Shown in pieces: positions 58,450-64,000 of a DNA stretch of 64,000 nucleotides. The stretch covers positions 5,058,501-5,122,500 of the forward strand of contig JADJPE010000005.1 in the NCBI GenBank assembly GCA_016713425.1, written 5' to 3'. Within the stretch, counting starts at the first letter, position 1. Every line of letters begins with the position of its first letter. This DNA comes from Deltaproteobacteria bacterium (GTDB lineage Bacteria; Myxococcota; Kuafuiibacteriia; Kuafuiibacteriales; Kuafuiibacteriaceae). The position numbers and the translations under genes were made by a program. The notes under the pieces are model-generated. The model searched no databases and was not told the origin of the DNA. It saw only the letters and a program-made list of their open reading frames with translations.

Positions 58450-60333
58450 ATGATGCAGTCGTCCGGCGCACGAGTGGAACAAGGGTTGGGTGCGGGGTCA
58501 GTCGGTTGTCGAGGCATGGCCGCATCGAAGGGCTCGAACGACAGTCCATCAAGCCCGAAACGCGACAGCGTTCCCGAGGAGAAGACTCGACCCGTGGATT
58601 GTTTCGTCCGGTCCGGCCAGTTCGGGGGGCAAACGCCATGTCAACCTGGTTTGCAGACGCCGTCCGTTGGCCGGAGCCGGGGGCCTCGCGTGCTCGCGCC
58701 GGAGTCCGTGGCAAGCGTGCAGCCGAAGGCGAGGCCGCACCACCGGGCGAAGTTGACCATCTTGCACACGAACGACGTCCATGGGCACTTCTGGCGGAAT
58801 GAGGCTGGCAAGTATGGGTTCGCGGCACAGCGGAGCCTCATCGAGAAGATCAAAAAGGAGGTCCATGACAAGGGCGGCGACGTCCTGGTCGTCTCGGCGG
58901 GCGACATCAACACGGGCGCTCCAGCCTCCGATGTCTTCGAGGCCGAGCCCGATATTCGGGCGATGAATCTCATGGGCTACAGCGCGATGGCGCTCGGGAA
59001 TCACGAGTTCGATCATCCGCGCGCAGTGCTTCGACACCAGGTCATGAAGGCGAACTTCCCGTTTCTGTCTGCGAACATCTACCGAAAGGGAACCCGCGAA
59101 CACGCGTTTCCGAGCTACGTGATCCGCGAGATCTCCGGGCTCAAGGTCGCGCTCGTCGGGCTCACGACGGAAGATACGCCGGCGCTTGCCGGGCAGGCGG
59201 CGGGCCTCGATTTCCATCCGGCCATCGAAGAAGCGAAGCGACTCCTTCCCCGGCTGAAGAAGAAAGCGGATCTCGTGGTGGTTCTGAGCCATCTTGGCTA
59301 CTACCCAAAGGGGGAGCACGGGAGCAACGCGCCCGGCGATGTCGAGCTCGCGACCCAGACGACCGGGGCGGACGTCATCATCGGAGGTCACACGCACACC
59401 GAGATGACGCAGCCCGACGAGGAGAACGGTACGCTCATTGTGCAGGCGGGCTGTCACGGAAAGTTCTTGGGGCGGCTCGACCTCGAAGTCGAAGATGGTC
59501 GGGTGGTCGGCCATGACTACCACCTCCTGCCCGTAGAGGGCTCCGAGGATCCCGAGATGTTGGCGCTTCTCGCCCCCTACGAAGACGCGGCCGATCGCGC
59601 GCTCAAATCACCGCTGAGTCGAGTCGAAGGCGCCTTCTTTGGAAAAGACGCGGGCGTCGAGAAGGAGACGAATCTTGGTCGCTTGATCGCGAGGGCCCAG
59701 CGTAAGGCTGTGAACGCGGACGTCGGCATCGTGAACCACGGCGGTATTCGCGCTTCGTTTGGACCGGGCAGCATCAACCAGCAGAAGGTTCTCGAGATAC
59801 AGCCGTTTTCGAACACGCTATGCACGGTCGACCTTACGGGACGTGAGCTGAAAGAATACCTCGAAGCCGTTGGGAAGAGGGCAAAACGAAAGACGCTGCA
59901 CATGGACGGCGTGCGCGTATTCCATCGACACGGCGACATCGAGGCGATCGAAATCGACGGGAAGCCGGTCGATCTCGCGTCGAGCAAGCGTTATCGCGTC
60001 GTCGTGAACTCGCACTCGGCGTTGAAAGGTGATGGTTGGCCGGATCTTAGCTTGGTGAAAGGCTTCAGAAATACGCTCATTCCTGACGCGGTTGCGTTCA
60101 AGCGCTTCCTGGAGAAGGCAAAGCTCATCCGTGCCGCGGACTACGAGACCTCGTCGATGGTCGATCTCGATGCAATGAATCAGGGGACCGATGCCGAGAG
60201 CAGTCTCTTTGATCGTGAGGCGGGTGCCCCACGGAGTGAGGTCGCCGAACGCGCGACGGGGGACGGAACGCTCGCAAGCCAGGCTACGGCCGCCAAGCCC
60301 GCACAATCGTTGTGGGCGTTGTCGGGACCGTGA
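58450..60333 (+). CDS. UshA-like 5'-nucleotidase / metallophosphatase
   Basis: A 627-residue two-domain enzyme. The metallophosphoesterase domain (about 100-350) shows ILHTNDVHGHF (His106 to His111), VSAGDINTG, LGNHEFDHP, LSHLGYY and GGHTHTEM, binding two metal ions; the 5'-nucleotidase C-terminal domain (about 400-580) shows IVNHGGIRASF and the substrate-stacking segment. It would hydrolyse nucleotides or UDP-sugars, normally in the periplasm. The first 95 residues are polar and contain no signal peptide, which is unusual; a shorter start or a wrong N-terminus is possible. The 3' end overlaps the convergent gene by 50 bp. Confidence 0.87.
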   Translation: MMQSSGARVEQGLGAGSVGCRGMAASKGSNDSPSSPKRDSVPEEKTRPVDCFVRSGQFGGQTPCQPGLQTPSVGRSRGPRVLAPESVASVQPKARPHHRAKLTILHTNDVHGHFWRNEAGKYGFAAQRSLIEKIKKEVHDKGGDVLVVSAGDINTGAPASDVFEAEPDIRAMNLMGYSAMALGNHEFDHPRAVLRHQVMKANFPFLSANIYRKGTREHAFPSYVIREISGLKVALVGLTTEDTPALAGQAAGLDFHPAIEEAKRLLPRLKKKADLVVVLSHLGYYPKGEHGSNAPGDVELATQTTGADVIIGGHTHTEMTQPDEENGTLIVQAGCHGKFLGRLDLEVEDGRVVGHDYHLLPVEGSEDPEMLALLAPYEDAADRALKSPLSRVEGAFFGKDAGVEKETNLGRLIARAQRKAVNADVGIVNHGGIRASFGPGSINQQKVLEIQPFSNTLCTVDLTGRELKEYLEAVGKRAKRKTLHMDGVRVFHRHGDIEAIEIDGKPVDLASSKRYRVVVNSHSALKGDGWPDLSLVKGFRNTLIPDAVAFKRFLEKAKLIRAADYETSSMVDLDAMNQGTDAESSLFDREAGAPRSEVAERATGDGTLASQATAAKPAQSLWALSGP

Positions 60334-62053
60334 ACTCGTGATTGGCGCCACTCTCCCAGGTCACCGTATTGTTGTTGTTCGTGTCGACGATGATCGCCTT
60401 GAACTTTACGAGTTCGCCTTGGGGAAGCGCCACGGTTCGTGTCCAGGTCGGAAACGTTCGTCCACTCAAACGAACACTTCGCAGCGGGTCCCACGCGCCG
60501 AGCGCGTCTGTGCTGCCGACGACATGAACGTTCTGCCCGACCCGCGTGAAGTCAACACCGGTGATCTCGAAGGTTACGTCGGTCATCGACGTCGTATCGA
60601 CCGTGAGCACGTAGCTTGCCCCAAACTCGGAGGCGAGAGTCGGGGCCATGAACACGCGAATGAAGTATTGCCCAGCAAGTTGAGCGCGGAAGGACGCGGA
60701 CTCGTTGTCGCTGAGGGTCGCGCTGTGTGCCACGAGCGTCAACTCGGGATCGAAGACCTCGAGATCGATGTCCCCGTCGACGTGGGAAAAGGCGAGACCG
60801 ATGCTTGCTTGTGTGCCTTCGGCTAGGTCGACGGCGTAGTAGTCGTCGTCGCCCGGGCATGAGCGCAGTCCAGCAAAAGTGCTCGCATCGATGATCGACG
60901 CGGTCTCTTGGGTGTCGTTGTCTTCGAAAACATCCGCGTCGCAAGTGCGGGTGACGTCGATCGTGTAGCGTTCGATGCCCGGTGTGGAGCCGAAGTCGCG
61001 TGCCAGCGAAACGCGGAGCGCGTAGTCGCCACCGCTGGCGCTCGTGAAGTCGAGCACACGGGCATTATCCACGACCTCCCCGGTGGCCACGACGCTTTCG
61101 GCTTGGCTGAGAAGCTCCAAGTTTAGGTCTCCCTCGGCCACGGGCCATGTCGCGCGCGCATGAAGCGCCTGGCTGGGTTCGAGGTGAACTCGGAACAAAT
61201 CGACATCTTCGGGACACAAAGAAAGGTCTGAAAGCAGGCCCGGGAGGGGCTGTCCGGCCGCCGGTTGCATATCGTTGGGCTCCCATGCGTCGGGCACGCA
61301 GAGCGGGGTCTGGGGTTCGCATCGGCCGCTGCTTGCGCAAACGAGCGGTTCCGTACACCCGGTCTCGGCGCAGGAAGGCACACAGTCCCCGGACGCAAGA
61401 TCACAGATCTGATCGGCCGTGCAGTCCTCATCGTCCGCGCACACGACCGCGCTCGTCTCGCAGCGACCGTGGTCCGCGTTGCAAGTGGTGCCCACTTCAC
61501 AGACGACGTGCGATGTCATGCATCCGTCCACGCATCGCCGCCCTTCGCAGATGGTGCGCGGAGGATCGCATTCTTCATCGTGATCGCACACATCTTGGAC
61601 CGCAACGCATCGACCCGTCTCGGGGTCGCAGGCCTCCGACGCAGCGCAGACCGGCGGCGAATGCGCGGTACATCCGGGAACACAAACACCCTCGTCGCCG
61701 CATATCGTGGCGGGCGGAGCGCAAGTCTCATCGCTTGAGCACGTCGGTTCCGGGTCTGGGTCTGGGTCTGGACGGCGGCAGAGGCCGGTCGTTGAATCGC
61801 AGATCATCTCGGGTGCGCACTTTGAGCAGTCGATCTCGATCGGCGAACAGTGTCCTGCGAGGCACTGCTCGGTCTTGGAACAGTCGTCGTCGATCGCGCA
61901 CATCCCGGTCGGCGACGTGTCGACGCACGCGTTGGCAACACATTGCATTGCGGCACCACAGTCGCGATCGGTGATGCACGCCGGTTCATCGCGGGCACAA
62001 GCGCTGAACACCATCACGAATATCGCGGCGCGCGGTAGCCAAGGAGTGAACAT
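60284..62053 (-). CDS. Cys-rich lipoprotein with PPC repeats and CBM20 domain
   Basis: A 589-residue lipoprotein, Cys19 in VFSAC. Residues about 25-250 are Cys-rich dicysteine repeats (CAIDDDCSKTEQCLAGHC, CGDEGVCVPGC and similar), typical of myxobacterial surface proteins. Two pre-peptidase C-terminal (PPC) beta domains follow (about 255-370 and 375-485), each opening with EPND or EDND motifs and containing DVDLF or DDDYY. A C-terminal CBM20 starch-binding domain (about 495-589) shows VVGSTDALGAWDP and VTWESGANHEF. It should stay on the cell surface and bind alpha-glucan. The substrate is inference from CBM20. Confidence 0.88.
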   Translation of the reverse strand: MFTPWLPRAAIFVMVFSACARDEPACITDRDCGAAMQCVANACVDTSPTGMCAIDDDCSKTEQCLAGHCSPIEIDCSKCAPEMICDSTTGLCRRPDPDPDPEPTCSSDETCAPPATICGDEGVCVPGCTAHSPPVCAASEACDPETGRCVAVQDVCDHDEECDPPRTICEGRRCVDGCMTSHVVCEVGTTCNADHGRCETSAVVCADDEDCTADQICDLASGDCVPSCAETGCTEPLVCASSGRCEPQTPLCVPDAWEPNDMQPAAGQPLPGLLSDLSLCPEDVDLFRVHLEPSQALHARATWPVAEGDLNLELLSQAESVVATGEVVDNARVLDFTSASGGDYALRVSLARDFGSTPGIERYTIDVTRTCDADVFEDNDTQETASIIDASTFAGLRSCPGDDDYYAVDLAEGTQASIGLAFSHVDGDIDLEVFDPELTLVAHSATLSDNESASFRAQLAGQYFIRVFMAPTLASEFGASYVLTVDTTSMTDVTFEITGVDFTRVGQNVHVVGSTDALGAWDPLRSVRLSGRTFPTWTRTVALPQGELVKFKAIIVDTNNNNTVTWESGANHEFTVPTTPTTIVRAWRP

Positions 62054-62370
62054 AGTCGCTTTCTACTCCATTGCTTTCCGCACGTAAGTCACATCGGTCG
62101 ACTGTCCTTGGTGTGTAACAGACACGCCTCCGGCTGGGCTCGTGGGCAGACGCGGAGGCACGGCGAGTTCGACTTGGTGGACCACGCGACGGGTGAGGGC
62201 ACTTGTTCGTGTGCGAATGCGCGTTTTCCGAAGCGTAACGCTCGATCGAGCGCGTGCTACGAAATCGCCGAGCGGCGTTGGCCTAGGCACCTGTCGTTCG
62301 CAGGATCGGCGACGTCCCGCTCCCGCGGCCTCTTGCTTGCAGCGGAGACGAGGCAAGGAGGTCTGCTACC
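62054..62370. other. 317-bp divergent intergenic region
   Basis: It separates the CBM20 lipoprotein gene (minus) from the small membrane gene (plus). Open frames cross it but show no recognisable protein. I find no clear -35/-10 pair. The end carries a ribosome-binding site for the next gene at about 62350-62358. Confidence 0.5.
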
Positions 62371-62580
62371 ATGCGCTACATCGCCGGCATCTTGCTGCTC
62401 ATGGTGGGCGCCGTGCTGGGTCTCGTGGGTGACTATCCGATCGATCATCCCGCCTATCGTTCGCTAGGCTTGCTGGTCGCGGGGGGACTTCTGGTCGCGG
62501 CCGGCATTGCTGTGCTGCTCATCGCCTCGGGCGCGAGAGGAAGCCGCGAGGATGAACCGCCCTCAAGGATCTCGCCCTAG
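62371..62580 (+). CDS. Small two-helix membrane protein
   Basis: A 69-residue protein with two hydrophobic helices (YIAGILLLMVGAVLGLVG and LGLLVAGGLLVAAGIAVLL) and a charged C-terminus. The ATG at 62371 follows AAGGAGG by nine bases. It resembles no family I can name. The 3' end overlaps the gene on the other strand by 18 bp. Confidence 0.75.
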   Translation: MRYIAGILLLMVGAVLGLVGDYPIDHPAYRSLGLLVAGGLLVAAGIAVLLIASGARGSREDEPPSRISP

Positions 62581-64000
62581 AGCTCGAAGCCGCTCGGCGA
62601 TTCGAACGTCGGCGAATTCGAACGCAAGAACTTCCTTTTCGAGAGCTCGAAGTGCGCGGCGCGCTTCGATGATGCCTGGCTGATCGCCTGCGCGGGCGCG
62701 GTCGGCCAGTCGATAGATCGCGCGTTCGCGGGCGCGAATCTTGATGGGCGCCTCGCTCAAGTAGCGCTCGAATTCTTGTCGCTCGGTCGACGAAAGTTGG
62801 CCCGGCGCGTCGGGTTCGGTTCGAGCGCTCCGAGCGGCGATTTCGGCCTTTCGCCGTTCGATGGTCTCAAGCGCATGACCCGACCGTGCGATCTTCTTCT
62901 GCGCAAGGCGCCAGTCTTGTCCGGGAGGCCACGCGACAGGAGCGGTAGCCTTCGCTCGATCCGGGGCGGCAGCGTCCAGACCCTTCGGTTCCTGCGCGGG
63001 CTGCTTCTGCGTGAGCTGCTTCTGCGTCGGCTGCTTCTGTGTGAGCTGCTTCTGCGCGGGCTGCGTCGACTTCTTGGCGCGGGACTCCTGCTTGCGGTGC
63101 GCCTTCTGCTGAAGCCGATCGTACACCATGGTGACCCACTCCGCGGCGTGGTGTGTGGGGAGCGAGATGGGGCCGAACGCAGGATGAAAGATTCGCGTCT
63201 CTCCGCCGACCTTGAACTCGAGGAAGCCGCCGTTGTGGATCGGTATCAGGCTGTAGAAGGCGATGAGCGGGCCGTACGAGTAGTCTTCGCCGAAATCCAT
63301 GCTGATCATGTTCGGGATGCCGCCGGTGACGTGGTGCTCGTACTCGGCCACTTGCGCCGAGACCCACATCAGACGTTGTCTGATTTCGCTTCCTCGACTG
63401 GTGAGCGAGATGCCCCCCGGAGCGCCCTCGATGAGCCACGCATTGGGGACGAGACGAAGCTGTGCGCGTCCCTCTCGTCGAAACTGCTCGAGCGTAGGGA
63501 ACATGAATGTCACGCCAAGGCCGGTTCCGGCGCCGCCGAGCGCTGGATGGCCAAAGCTACGAAGTCCCATGGCGAGGAGCAGGTAGTGAATCGAAAAAGT
63601 GTCCCAGTTCTTCTCGTCGGTTCCGCTTCGGACGACGGAGGCCGCGCTCTCGAGGAACTTCGACAGACCGAAGAATCCACTCGAAAGATGTTCCTTTGCT
63701 TTTTCGAACAACCCGCTCGGCGACTGTGCGGAAGCCGCGTGTTCGTTCGCGTTGCGGAAGACATCGACGAGCTTGTCCGCATCGCTCGCGAACCCCGAGA
63801 GCCAGGCCGCGGTCGCAAGAACTTGCTTCTGGGTCTCGGGGGGAAGCTTGGCCACGTCGCGTTGGGACAGGTGTGATGGCTTGAGGCCGGCGCGCAACGC
63901 TCGCAGGAGCTTCTGAGTGTCCGCCGCGAGAGCATCGCTCCATCCGCGTACCCGGGCGGCCAGGACCTCGAGCCCAGGGGCAATGAGTTGGCCCGCCGTC
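62563..64000 (-). CDS. Partial: second copy of the unrecognised family
   Basis: The 3' 479 codons of a gene that runs off the window; the frame is open to base 64000 and its first residues there (VRGWSDALAADTQKLL) match the paralogue at 56377. Shared features are DEKNWDTFSIHY, MFPTLEQFRREGRA, MDFGEDYSYGPLIAF and the C-terminal helical region. The protein has an additional Gln/Lys repeat linker (see 63001). A TTG at 63897 could be mistaken for a start, but homology continues upstream of it. Function unknown. Confidence 0.8.
   Translation of the reverse strand, partial: TAGQLIAPGLEVLAARVRGWSDALAADTQKLLRALRAGLKPSHLSQRDVAKLPPETQKQVLATAAWLSGFASDADKLVDVFRNANEHAASAQSPSGLFEKAKEHLSSGFFGLSKFLESAASVVRSGTDEKNWDTFSIHYLLLAMGLRSFGHPALGGAGTGLGVTFMFPTLEQFRREGRAQLRLVPNAWLIEGAPGGISLTSRGSEIRQRLMWVSAQVAEYEHHVTGGIPNMISMDFGEDYSYGPLIAFYSLIPIHNGGFLEFKVGGETRIFHPAFGPISLPTHHAAEWVTMVYDRLQQKAHRKQESRAKKSTQPAQKQLTQKQPTQKQLTQKQPAQEPKGLDAAAPDRAKATAPVAWPPGQDWRLAQKKIARSGHALETIERRKAEIAARSARTEPDAPGQLSSTERQEFERYLSEAPIKIRARERAIYRLADRARAGDQPGIIEARRALRALEKEVLAFEFADVRIAERLRALGRDP
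63001..63060. repeat. Four 15-bp coding repeats
   Basis: Four units of CTGCTTCTGYGYSRG read on the plus strand; on the minus strand they encode a Gln-Lys-Gln-Pro/Leu-Thr linker of the partial protein. The period keeps the frame. Confidence 0.8.

Overview
The window is a GC-rich (roughly 62-65 % by eye), densely coded bacterial chromosome segment. Nothing in it names a species. The gene content fits the Myxococcota / former Deltaproteobacteria: Hanks-type kinases with membrane anchors and helical-repeat tails, several Cys-rich or repeat-rich lipoproteins, an alternative complex III plus caa3 oxidase operon, and a hydrogenase-4-like membrane complex without nickel ligands. This placement is an inference.

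Region 1 (1-15020) starts with a bifunctional (p)ppGpp synthetase/hydrolase. A large two-sided locus follows: a transglutaminase-amidoligase protein (DUF2126), a divergent amidotransferase-like/transglutaminase fusion, and a minus-strand operon of circularly permuted ATP-grasp, alpha-E, DUF2721, an unknown protein and a soluble lytic transglycosylase. ATP-grasp, alpha-E, transglutaminase and DUF2126 genes are known to travel together and are predicted to build, attach or trim a peptide; the product is unknown. An initiator tRNA with a strong promoter and terminator (15096-15257) closes the region.

Region 2 (15382-23114) is a translationally coupled operon hyfB-hyfC-hyfE-hyfF-hyfG-hyfHI. It encodes an energy-converting-hydrogenase-related (Ehr) complex whose catalytic-subunit homologue lacks the Ni-binding cysteines and whose ferredoxin and NuoB-like subunits are fused. 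A peptidoglycan-binding-domain protein and a 1347-residue lipoprotein with seven 57-residue repeats follow (23121-28580).

Region 3 (28577-30219) is a 1.57-kb segment bounded by inverted repeats and set in a short tandem repeat array. It carries a 5'-truncated, frameshifted IS630-type transposase, a four-helix-bundle S23-family gene and a long palindrome. It is the most unusual stretch of the window.

Region 4 (30396-40736) holds a FucP-type sugar transporter, an EF-hand lipoprotein, a phosphopantetheinyl transferase, a RadC/JAB protein, an unknown protein, and two kinase genes, the second a pseudokinase-kinase tandem. Region 5 (40842-53834, minus strand) is a respiratory operon: alternative complex III (actA, actB, actC, an actD-actE fusion, actF), a small membrane protein, SCO, and caa3 oxidase subunits II, I, III and IV. 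It would carry electrons from quinol through complex III and the cytochrome domain to oxygen. Region 6 (54151-64000) holds an RRM protein, a CoA-disulfide-reductase-like enzyme with a rhodanese domain, two copies of an unrecognised family (56377-58329, and 62563 to the window edge), a UshA-like nucleotidase, a starch-binding lipoprotein and a small membrane protein.
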